This document shows positions 1 through 5,994 of a DNA stretch of 9,958 nucleotides, piece by piece. The notes beneath the pieces are model-generated. The model was not told where the DNA came from, made no database searches, and saw only the letters and a program-made list of their open reading frames with translations. The position numbers were made by a program, and so were the translations under genes. This DNA is from Anaerolineaceae bacterium. Lineage in GTDB: Bacteria > Chloroflexota > Anaerolineae > Anaerolineales > Anaerolineaceae. How positions within the stretch are numbered: position 1 is the first letter of the stretch; each line of letters begins with the position of its first letter. Location: assembly GCA_003448875.1 (NCBI GenBank), contig DLXG01000088.1:1-9958 (forward strand), read 5' to 3'.

Positions 1-335
1 GTATCTGCACCCTGCTGGGGCATCCTGCGTTCTGCCCGCATGGGAAGGCCATTCCGCCCGGCGACTGCTGCCGGGAAAAGCGCGCCAGAGCCGACGCGGA
101 GATTGCCCCCCTGATCGAACTCCAGCCAGGGCAGGTGGGCCAGGTGGCGTTCATCCAGATGAGTAATCCGGGCCGGTTGGAAAGGCTCATGGCGATGGGC
201 GTACTTCCAGGCGCCAGTATAAAACTGCTGCGTGCTTCGCCCACGTTTGTCTTCGAAAGCGGCTACAGCCAGTTCGCCGTCGACGAGGTGATTGCCTCTG
301 GGATCTACGTGCGGCGGGATGTGGTTTCTTCATAA
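1..335 (+). CDS. DtxR/MntR-family metal-dependent regulator, C-terminal fragment (5' end outside window)
   Basis: The reading frame is open from base 3, with no start needed, and ends at TAA 333-335. The fragment begins with a segment reading GHPAFCPHGKAIPPGDCC, which resembles the stretch closing the metal-binding/dimerisation domain of DtxR-family repressors (usual form H-P-x-x-x-P-H-G-x-x-I-P). About 70 residues of FeoA/SH3-like fold follow (GQVGQVAFIQMSNPGRLERL, then MGVLPGASIKLL). Family members bind Fe(II) or Mn(II) and repress metal-uptake genes. The DNA-binding winged helix and the first metal ligands are upstream of the window, so metal preference cannot be read. An in-frame GTG at 135 would give only the FeoA-like part, but the matching upstream sequence argues for a fusion. 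A stand-alone FeoA is less likely. Confidence 0.8.
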   Translation, partial: ICTLLGHPAFCPHGKAIPPGDCCREKRARADAEIAPLIELQPGQVGQVAFIQMSNPGRLERLMAMGVLPGASIKLLRASPTFVFESGYSQFAVDEVIASGIYVRRDVVSS

Positions 336-347
336 AGCCCTGATAGG

Positions 348-368
348 TTTCTCACAATTTCTACACAA
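348..368 (+). promoter_or_regulatory. tandem direct repeat, possible response-regulator binding site
   Basis: Two near-identical units lie head to tail: TTTCTCACAA at 348-357 and TTTCTACACAA at 358-368. A period of 10-11 bp puts both on the same helix face, as for OmpR/PhoB-family response regulators. They lie 53 bp upstream of the start codon of the first gene of the five-gene cluster. A weak -10-like TATCGT is at 377-382. No convincing -35 was found, so the repeat may lie where an activator would replace it. This is inference from spacing only. Confidence 0.3.
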
Positions 369-421
369 CTTCCGGGTATCGTTAGTTCATCACGGAATGG
401 ATTAGAAAAAGGAGAAACGTC

Positions 422-1306
422 ATGCGGAAATTATTGTTGGGTAGCCTGTTATTGATCTTCGGCATCGGTCTAGGGATTGGTGCTGCTTATGGTTTCAATA
501 AATTCTGGCGGCCAACGCCAGTTTACGCGGTTGCTCCGGTGAATGTTCAGGCGGCCTCGGTTGTCCCGCCGGCCAAAACGCCTGTCGCGCCTTCGGCAAC
601 CCAACAAACGCCCGACATTACCCCTCCTTACCAGGGTTTGAGAAACAATGGTTGGGGAATGGGCAATGGCATGATGGACGATTGGGGCTGGCAGGGCAAC
701 AACACTCCTAACCAGCAATACCGGGGAATGGGTCCTGGAATGATGGGGGGATGGAACAATAACTCCGGACAGGGCAATTGGGGGATGGGTATGATGGGTG
801 GATGGAATGCAACTACCCAAAATGGACAAAGAATTGCGATCGATCTGGCCATTGCCAGCGCAAAACAATACGCCGCCGGGTACGGTCAGGGTCTGACCGT
901 TGCGGAAATCATGGAATTCAATAACAACTTTTATGCTTCGGTAAAAGAAACGAGCACAGGTCGAGGCGCTTTTGAGTTGCTGGTGGATCCCTACAGTGGC
1001 GCGGTGTATCCTGAAATGGGTCCGAATATGATGTGGAATGTCAAATACGGCCATATGGGCAACGGCCAGGCCGTTGAGAACACCCTCTCGATCGAGCAGG
1101 CTATCCAACAAGGACAGCAGTATTTGGATGCGAACCTGGCCGGGGCACAGCTCCAATCAGACGGCACAAGTTTCTATGGGTATTACACCTTCGATTTCAA
1201 GATCAATGACCAGGTTGCCGGTATGTTGAGCGTCAATGGCTTCGATGGCAGCGTCTGGCTGCATACCTGGCATGGTCAGTTTGTTGCCGAACAGGAGGTG
1301 CAATAA
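422..1306 (+). CDS. exported Met/Gly/Trp-rich protein with PepSY-like C-terminal region
   Basis: The 294-residue protein starts with an ATG preceded by AAAGGAG about 6 nt away. Residues 1-24 form a signal peptide or anchor (MRKLLLG followed by a Gly/Leu/Ile core). Residues 30-75 are a Pro/Ala/Thr-rich linker. Residues 77-129 are a low-complexity Gly-Met-Trp-Asn stretch with three related units containing GNGMMDDW, GPGMMGGW and GMGMMGGW. Two alpha/beta modules of PepSY type follow at about 137-205 (with FELLVDPYSGAVYPEMGP) and 222-285 (with a similar NGFDGSVWLHTWHG ending). I recall similar proteins in Chloroflexota, annotated only as hypothetical or PepSY. The likely location is the outer face of the membrane. 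Clustered methionines could bind Cu(I), but that is inference. The stop overlaps the next start (TAATG), pointing to translational coupling. No enzymatic motif is visible. Confidence 0.8.
   Translation: MRKLLLGSLLLIFGIGLGIGAAYGFNKFWRPTPVYAVAPVNVQAASVVPPAKTPVAPSATQQTPDITPPYQGLRNNGWGMGNGMMDDWGWQGNNTPNQQYRGMGPGMMGGWNNNSGQGNWGMGMMGGWNATTQNGQRIAIDLAIASAKQYAAGYGQGLTVAEIMEFNNNFYASVKETSTGRGAFELLVDPYSGAVYPEMGPNMMWNVKYGHMGNGQAVENTLSIEQAIQQGQQYLDANLAGAQLQSDGTSFYGYYTFDFKINDQVAGMLSVNGFDGSVWLHTWHGQFVAEQEVQ
652..805 (+). repeat. three degenerate in-frame Met/Gly/Trp repeat units
   Basis: Within the preceding gene, three G-rich segments (about 652-691, 723-754 and 778-805) encode the related peptides GMGNGMMDDWGW, GMGPGMMGGW and GMGMMGGW. 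Each carries a Met-Met pair followed within four residues by Trp. The units are separated by Asn/Gln-rich spacers. The repetition is at protein level and the DNA copies are imperfect, so this is an old internal expansion under coding constraint and not a recent tandem duplication. Confidence 0.55.
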
Positions 1307-1671
1307 TGCGTACCGCTTGGAAGTGGGCTTTGGGGGGCCTTGCCGTCGCCTTGATAACTTTCACAGTGGCGACTTCACTGTTTGGTGGATTTGGCCGGAT
1401 GGGTTATGGTTGCGGCGGCTTTGGCATGATGAATCCTCAATTCGGCGGGATGGTCGGAAGCTGGGGTATGTTTGGAGGATTTATGATGCTCGGGATGTTC
1501 CTTATCCCTTTGAGTGTTCTCGCACTGCTTGTATTGGGGGGAATTGTACTGGTTCGAAGCTTAAGCACGTCAAGAACAGGTGTTACAACTGGTGCCACCT
1601 GCCCTGGCTGCGGCCGACCGGTGCAGAACGAATGGACAACCTGCCCTTATTGTGGAAAACCAGTACACTAA
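1306..1671 (+). CDS. small membrane protein with Met/Gly-rich loop and C-terminal zinc ribbon
   Basis: The ATG shares its A with the upstream stop (TAATG), and a strong AGGAGGTG lies at 1292-1299, so the start is well supported. The product has 121 residues. A first hydrophobic helix is at about 8-25. A Gly/Met/Phe-rich stretch runs from 27 to 64 (for example GGFGRMGYGCGGFGMM). A second helix is at about 62-84. A short linker leads to a zinc ribbon with C99-P-G-C102 and C113-P-Y-C116. If both helices span the membrane, the zinc ribbon and the N-terminus are cytoplasmic and the Met-rich loop faces outside. The loop composition echoes the upstream protein, suggesting that both work at the same surface, perhaps with the same ligand. 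I do not recognise a named family for the whole protein. Confidence 0.75.
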   Translation: MRTAWKWALGGLAVALITFTVATSLFGGFGRMGYGCGGFGMMNPQFGGMVGSWGMFGGFMMLGMFLIPLSVLALLVLGGIVLVRSLSTSRTGVTTGATCPGCGRPVQNEWTTCPYCGKPVH

Positions 1672-1679
1672 GAACGCCT

Positions 1680-1940
1680 ATGTGTTGTCATAACCCTCTT
1701 GGTCTATTAATTGATAAACTTGAATTGAAAAATGATGTGTCGCGGACAGACGTGGATTCTTCCCCGCCTGAAACTTGTCCTAATTGCCGAAATACCATTC
1801 ACCTTTCCTACGTTTGGTGCCCCGTTTGTGGAAAGGTGCTCAAACCATTTCCATGCAAATATTGCGGTCAAACCGTCGAACCAGAAGCAAATTTCTGCCT
1901 GCACTGCGGGGCGCCGCAGCTCATAAGATCTTATCCGTAA
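1680..1940 (+). CDS. double zinc-ribbon protein (DZR-like), cytoplasmic
   Basis: From the ATG at 1680 the product is 86 residues long. Two CxxC...CxxC ribbons are packed in the C-terminal half: C33/C36 with C47/C50, then C59/C62 with C73/C76. The core segments are CPNC, CPVCGK, CKYCGQ and CLHCGAP, the typical knuckle sequences of double zinc-ribbon domains. No membrane segment or signal is seen. The ribosome-binding site at this ATG is weak. An in-frame GTG at 1737 would still keep both ribbons, so the N-terminus is uncertain. The gene lies 8 nt after the membrane zinc-ribbon gene and just before the sigma factor gene. Such ribbons commonly mediate protein contacts, and the actual role is unknown. 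Confidence 0.65.
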   Translation: MCCHNPLGLLIDKLELKNDVSRTDVDSSPPETCPNCRNTIHLSYVWCPVCGKVLKPFPCKYCGQTVEPEANFCLHCGAPQLIRSYP

Positions 1941-2008
1941 TGTATTTGTCATCGAATCCCCGGATACCCGTATCTACCGATCAGAATTTACGTCTTAAAG
2001 GTTACGGG

Positions 2009-2575
2009 ATGAATCCGGAAACTAGATTACTTGAGCAGGCACGATGTTTTGACCTGACGGCACTGGGGGAAATATACGACTGCTACAGTCCAGGTGTATT
2101 TCGCTATGCTATTCGTCTCCTTGGAGAGACCGATCTTGCCGAAGAGTGTGTTGCTGAAACTTTTAGCCGCTTTCTCAAAGCGTTGCATAATGGGGGCGGA
2201 CCAAAGGATTACCTGCAAGCCTACCTCTACCAGGTGGCGCATCACTGGATCACCGATTATTATCGTCGCCAGCCGCTCCCAGACCTCCCTTTAGATGAGG
2301 CATTCGCGAACGATCAGGATGACCCCGCAAAAACTGCTGTGGAGAACATTGATCGCGAACGGGTCAGGGCGGCATTGCTACTTTTGACGCCTGAACAGCG
2401 CCAAGTCATCGTGTTGAAATACTTGGAAGGTTGGGAGAATGAAGCGGTGGCGGCTCTATTAGAGAAGCCTCTTGGTTCGATTAAGTCACTACAGCACCGG
2501 GCGTTGGAAGCGCTGCGCCGGATTCTGCTTCCCGCAAGGGAGGAAAACGTGTCAGGGAGGAAGGCGTATGAATAG
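2009..2575 (+). CDS. ECF-type RNA polymerase sigma factor (sigma-70 family)
   Basis: The 188-residue protein has the two-domain ECF layout. Region 2 spans about 17-88 (EIYDCYSPGVFRYAIRL, then AEECVAETFSRFLKAL and YLYQVAHHWITDYYRR). An acidic linker covers 89-115. Region 4 spans about 121-173 (LLLTPEQRQVIVLKYLEGW, then a helix-turn-helix ending in SIKSLQHRALEALRRIL). It would direct RNA polymerase to a small regulon. I chose ATG 2009 because AAAGG at 1997-2001 is well placed and the protein then begins near region 2. An in-frame ATG at 1940 overlaps the upstream stop as TAATG and would add 23 residues, but it lacks a clear ribosome-binding site. The end overlaps the anti-sigma start by 8 nt, the usual arrangement for a sigma/anti-sigma pair. 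Confidence 0.9.
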   Translation: MNPETRLLEQARCFDLTALGEIYDCYSPGVFRYAIRLLGETDLAEECVAETFSRFLKALHNGGGPKDYLQAYLYQVAHHWITDYYRRQPLPDLPLDEAFANDQDDPAKTAVENIDRERVRAALLLLTPEQRQVIVLKYLEGWENEAVAALLEKPLGSIKSLQHRALEALRRILLPAREENVSGRKAYE

Positions 2576-3599
2576 CATTTCTGAAGAGCAAGATTTTGAG
2601 ATTGTCTCCCTGGTCAAAAAGCTCCAGCAATCTCCAGAGCGGGACCAACGCGCGGCTACAGGCGGGAGAGCTATATTCCTGGCCGAGGCGCAGATGTACC
2701 CTCTGCCCGTATCCATACCACCTAAACGGCGTCATATAGAGTGGAAGACATTCTTTTTCCGAAAGGCAAATCCAAAGATGGCAACCATTTCCACTCTGAT
2801 ATTGATTTTTACTTTACTGTTTGGGGGAACCGGAGCTACAGTCTATGCAGCGCAAAACAGCTTGCCGGACGAAACGCTTTATCCGGTAAAATTAATGACC
2901 GAAGATATCCGCGTTGGCCTATCGCCCCGGTCAGATGATCGGCTGGAATTGGCGCTCCAGTTTGCACAAAAACGACTGGACGAGATGCTGGCAATGAACC
3001 AGGCTGGTTATCATCCGGCAACAACAATTGGCGACCGCTGGGAGTATCAGGTGCAATCGGCTCTTCGGCTGACAGCGAACATGAATGAGACAGCGTTCAC
3101 GCAGACTTTGAACCAGGTACGCGAACGGTTAATGGAGCAAGAAAACCAGCTCGGCCAGCACCTCGAAACGCACCCCGCTGATCCTACCTTAGAGCGTGTC
3201 CGCGAACAGCTCCGCGATCATCTCGGGCTATTAGATGAGGGGTTAGCCGACCACGATGCCTTCCGTTCCCGCGTTCATAACAATGATTTCGGGCACCATC
3301 CCGAGCAGGAACCAGGAGATACTCACCAACCAGGGATTGGACCTGACAATACACAAACCCCATTCTTGCACCCGGCGGAGCCAGAACATCTTTCGACAGA
3401 TGTTCCCCATCAGTCGGCAACTCTTCAGCCAACGCACCATCCAGAAGAGGAGCAGCATCAGGCAACCATGCAGCCGCAGCATACCTCGCAGCCCCAGCAG
3501 CATCAGAACAGCCCGGATCCTACCTCACACCCTTCTGAGCCGGAACACAGAAATGATAGCGGTGGGAATGGTGGTGAACATCAAGGCGGCCACGATTAG
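2568..3599 (+). CDS. putative membrane anti-sigma factor, DUF5667-like, with His-rich extracytoplasmic tail
   Basis: The start is ATG 2568 with GGGAGG about 8 nt upstream, inside the end of the sigma gene. The product has 343 residues. Residues 1-70 are a short basic cytoplasmic segment. They show no zinc-binding HxxxCxxC signature, so this is not a ZAS-type anti-sigma. One transmembrane helix is at about 73-95. Outside, AAQNSLPDETLYPVKLMTED (94-113) and the following helices to about 225 match my recollection of DUF5667, often found in anti-sigma-like proteins of high-GC Gram-positives and Chloroflexota. Residues 229-343 form a disordered Pro/Gln/Glu tail with 17 histidines. Position and overlap suggest that it holds the sigma factor inactive until an external signal arrives. 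The His-rich tail makes divalent metal a reasonable guess for that signal. Function is inferred from context. Confidence 0.75.
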   Translation: MNSISEEQDFEIVSLVKKLQQSPERDQRAATGGRAIFLAEAQMYPLPVSIPPKRRHIEWKTFFFRKANPKMATISTLILIFTLLFGGTGATVYAAQNSLPDETLYPVKLMTEDIRVGLSPRSDDRLELALQFAQKRLDEMLAMNQAGYHPATTIGDRWEYQVQSALRLTANMNETAFTQTLNQVRERLMEQENQLGQHLETHPADPTLERVREQLRDHLGLLDEGLADHDAFRSRVHNNDFGHHPEQEPGDTHQPGIGPDNTQTPFLHPAEPEHLSTDVPHQSATLQPTHHPEEEQHQATMQPQHTSQPQQHQNSPDPTSHPSEPEHRNDSGGNGGEHQGGHD

Positions 3600-3619
3600 G
3601 TGAAATACCAGTAATAAAA

Positions 3620-3651
3620 CAAAAGCCCAGGCACAAGCACCTGGGCTTTTG
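3620..3651. terminator. rho-independent terminator, probably bidirectional
   Basis: CAAAAGCCCAGG at 3620-3631 is the exact reverse complement of CCTGGGCTTTTG at 3640-3651, giving a 12-bp stem with an 8-nt loop. The plus strand continues with TTTG. The minus strand continues past the stem into a T-rich run (complement of AATAAAAC at 3612-3619). The hairpin lies 20 nt after the anti-sigma stop and 4 nt beyond the stop of the convergent ZIP gene, so it can end both operons. Confidence 0.9.
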
Positions 3652-3655
3652 TTTG

Positions 3656-4912
3656 CTAAAACTTCACCAGGAAGGCCGTGAAGTACATAATCGCCAAACC
3701 AAGCATGAAACCGGCCAGGTTGAGCCAGGACACCCAGTGCATATTTTCTCGTTCTGCGTAACGGCGGAGGAGAGCGGTCACCTCCACGATCACCTGCCAA
3801 ATCGCCCCCAGCCCGATGCCCAGAAAGATTGTTCCTAACAGGGGTGAGAAGGCAAATCCACCGATCCAGGTTCCGAGCACGGCCGGGAATCCGGCCAGCA
3901 GCGCCAGTCCTGAAAATGTAAGCAAAGAGGGTGCTGCCCGAGCCGGCTCTTCGTCACTGCGCCGATTAGAAACCAGCGGCGCGGCAATCCCGATCCCTTC
4001 GGTAATATTATGCAGAATGAACCCAATCACCAGGAACGAGCCGAGGGCAGCCTCGCCCAACGCGAATGCAGCCCCAACCGCCAGCCCCTCTCCGAAATTG
4101 TGCAGGCCGATTGACAGGGCTATCAGGGTTGCCAGGAAAGCGCCCTTCGCCCGTACATTACCTGCGGCCGCATTCCTGCGGTTTTGCATCGCGCTAACCG
4201 CCATAATCGCCAGCCAGGTCAGGAGGGCGGCGAATAGGGCCAAGGGCACTCCCTGGAAAACTCCAGGCAGCTTTGCTCCCGTTTCCAATACTTCTAAGAA
4301 GGTGTCGACAAGAAGGAAGACTAGCAGCCCAACCGTCAATGCCAGGATAAATCCTAACCACTTACGCCTCATGCGTTTCATGGCAGGGTACCAAAGCAGC
4401 CCGAGAGAGACCGGGATCACGCCAACATAGATGCCTAGCAATCCATAGTTGGCAAATTCCCGCAGTCCAGGGCGAGGGGTGAGTGTTGCTATCGTTACTT
4501 TTCCTTCAAAGGTAAGTCCGGTGTTCGTGACCAACAAAATCCGGTGGGGTTCGGCATAAATCCATTGGTAAGGGATGGTCACGACTGCTCGCCCAAAACG
4601 AGGCAGTTCGCCGGAAGGCTCCACATTAAACTGCCAGTAAGCATCATCCACAATCACTTGTGCGATTCGAACGGGTTGGGGCCCGCTGTTCATCACGCTG
4701 ACTTCAAAACCGTTCTCGACCACTCGGATGCGATCGATGGCGAGGTTTTCAATGGGAGGCAGGTTATTATTAAACATGGCCAAAGGATTGACCAGGGTGA
4801 AGAGTAAAAGCATTAAACCGATGGCAAGCACTGGGATGAGACCCGTGAGCCAGGCGGGCACTCGGGGTGTTGTTGTCACGGAAATTGTTTTCTCGTCTTT
4901 TTCTACATACAT
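3656..4912 (-). CDS. ZIP-family divalent metal transporter with N-terminal extracytoplasmic beta domain
   Basis: This 418-residue membrane protein has both ZIP signatures: HNFGEG at 271-276 and HNITEG at 301-306, each within a hydrophobic helix, where the His, Asn and Glu residues form the transport metal site. In both, the usual proline of HNxPEG is replaced (Gly and Thr). Family members move Zn, Fe or Mn into the cytoplasm, though some also export. Before the ZIP core lies an extra module: one helix at about 21-46, then about 100 polar, beta-rich residues (48-148), then the next helix at about 156-175. The cytosolic loop after the second signature carries SNRRSDEEPARAAP (315-328) instead of the His-rich loop common in ZIPs. 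AGGAG lies about 8 nt before the ATG, inside the end of the upstream oxidase gene. The substrate is inferred as Mn, Fe or Zn from the co-transcribed regulator. Confidence 0.85.
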   Translation of the reverse strand: MYVEKDEKTISVTTTPRVPAWLTGLIPVLAIGLMLLLFTLVNPLAMFNNNLPPIENLAIDRIRVVENGFEVSVMNSGPQPVRIAQVIVDDAYWQFNVEPSGELPRFGRAVVTIPYQWIYAEPHRILLVTNTGLTFEGKVTIATLTPRPGLREFANYGLLGIYVGVIPVSLGLLWYPAMKRMRRKWLGFILALTVGLLVFLLVDTFLEVLETGAKLPGVFQGVPLALFAALLTWLAIMAVSAMQNRRNAAAGNVRAKGAFLATLIALSIGLHNFGEGLAVGAAFALGEAALGSFLVIGFILHNITEGIGIAAPLVSNRRSDEEPARAAPSLLTFSGLALLAGFPAVLGTWIGGFAFSPLLGTIFLGIGLGAIWQVIVEVTALLRRYAERENMHWVSWLNLAGFMLGLAIMYFTAFLVKF

Positions 4913-4922
4913 ACCTTATCTC

Positions 4923-5984
4923 CTATGCAACCGCTTCAAAAAATCCCATCCAACCCAGCTCTGTAAACTCACTCTGATGAGCGTGGAACATATACTTGCC
5001 TGGATCATCAAGTGTGAATTCCAGCACAGCTCGCTCGCCCTGGCCCATAATGACGGTATCCGTCAATTCAAATTGTTCGAGATTTGTGCCTGTGCGATAG
5101 AGCCGGAACATGCTGGCGTGCAGGTGAAAAGAATTGATCAAGTCGAACTCGGTCATATTGATCACATACACCCGCACCAATTCCCCGACCTTCACCTGAA
5201 TGGGATGCCTGGCATAATGAAAGGCGACGGTATTGACCGCGTAAACCTCGTTTTCGTTGTCAAAGGTTGTATCGAAGGCGTTCATCACCATGATCATTTC
5301 GAGCGCTGGCTTCCGGCTCTGCGGTGGATCGATGATCAGTGTTCCGTACAATCCCTTATGAATATGTTTCTTGAGTGACATCACATGGCAGTGATAGGGA
5401 TGGACGCCAAAGGGACGGGCTTTAAATTCATAGGTAAACGATTCACCCGGCTGGATGATCGGCTCAACACCATCCATCGAAGGCGGGTGGAAACCGTGGA
5501 AATGGATCGTGTGTGGGTGGGTGCTGCCATTAGAGAAATGAAAGCGCAGCAAATCGCCTTCCCGGCAGCGAAAGGTGGGTCCGGGAACCTGGCCGTTATA
5601 GGTCCAGGCTGGGAAGAATACACCCGGCGCAATCTCTATTTCTCTTTCGAGAGCAACGACATCCCATTCGCGAACGGTTTGACCTGATTCGGTTATTGTT
5701 TCACTTCCCCAGTCAAAATTGTATAGAAACTGACTGGGGTCGAATTGTGTAAGATCTACATCCCCGACAGTTCCGCTGTTGTCTCCATGACTCATTCCCA
5801 TCCCTTTATTTTCATCCAAGGTTGGGTTGGTCAGCGGGTTATTATGATCGGGTCCATTCCCCGAAACGGTATTGATAAGCGGACCGCCGGCAGCCAATAA
5901 GCCAGCGATTCCGGCTGCTGCGCCAAGTTGTAGGAGCTTACGCCGGCTGATTTCTGTTTTTTCCAGATTGGTTTGTTCATTCAT
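4923..5984 (-). CDS. two-domain multicopper oxidase, Tat-exported
   Basis: The 353-residue product opens with a Tat-type signal: S13-R-R-K-L-L-Q-L-G then a small hydrophobic stretch to about 35. Two cupredoxin domains follow. Domain 1 carries H156-P-H-T-I-H-F-H-G and H195-P-Y-H-C-H200. C199 and H207 (in HIHKGLYG) are the likely type 1 copper ligands, with Leu212 at the axial position. Domain 2 carries FHLH (286-289) and H334-A-H336, where the cysteine of the usual HCH is an alanine. So only domain 1 should have a type 1 centre, and the paired HxH motifs should hold trinuclear copper sites between subunits, as in small two-domain laccase-like oxidases. It would oxidise a substrate (metal ion or phenolic) with O2 outside the membrane. 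A nitrite reductase is less likely because the HFHG and HCH motifs are oxidase-like. AGGA overlapping the upstream stop supports the start. Confidence 0.88.
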   Translation of the reverse strand: MNEQTNLEKTEISRRKLLQLGAAAGIAGLLAAGGPLINTVSGNGPDHNNPLTNPTLDENKGMGMSHGDNSGTVGDVDLTQFDPSQFLYNFDWGSETITESGQTVREWDVVALEREIEIAPGVFFPAWTYNGQVPGPTFRCREGDLLRFHFSNGSTHPHTIHFHGFHPPSMDGVEPIIQPGESFTYEFKARPFGVHPYHCHVMSLKKHIHKGLYGTLIIDPPQSRKPALEMIMVMNAFDTTFDNENEVYAVNTVAFHYARHPIQVKVGELVRVYVINMTEFDLINSFHLHASMFRLYRTGTNLEQFELTDTVIMGQGERAVLEFTLDDPGKYMFHAHQSEFTELGWMGFFEAVA

Positions 5985-5994
5985 ACGAATGGTC

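Noticed and set aside
470..1156. Long open frame on the minus strand opposite the PepSY-like gene
   Set aside because: The plus-strand frame has a signal peptide, a good ribosome-binding site and coupled neighbours. The antisense product is a low-complexity mixture with no recognisable domain.
1236..1679. Upstream extension of the double zinc-ribbon frame through the membrane zinc-ribbon gene
   Set aside because: This part is out of frame with a well-supported gene and encodes no plausible domain. The zinc-ribbon protein more likely starts at 1680.
1784..2008. Longer N-terminus for the sigma factor
   Set aside because: Most of it would be an out-of-frame reading of the zinc-ribbon gene. ECF sigma factors begin close to region 2. 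The in-frame ATG at 1940 remains a minor alternative.
3816..4430. Open frame on the plus strand opposite the ZIP gene
   Set aside because: It is antisense to a transporter with clear motifs. The product is Ala/Arg/Pro-rich with no domain, as expected from reading the complement of a hydrophobic gene.
4728..5378. Open frame on the plus strand across the oxidase and ZIP genes
   Set aside because: It spans the junction of two well-supported minus-strand genes, has no ribosome-binding site and shows no domain.
4923..5984. Copper nitrite reductase as the identity of the cupredoxin protein
   Set aside because: The type 1 site in domain 1 resembles nitrite reductase, but the HFHG and HCH motifs in domain 1 and HLH and HAH in domain 2 fit a trinuclear oxygen-reducing oxidase site.
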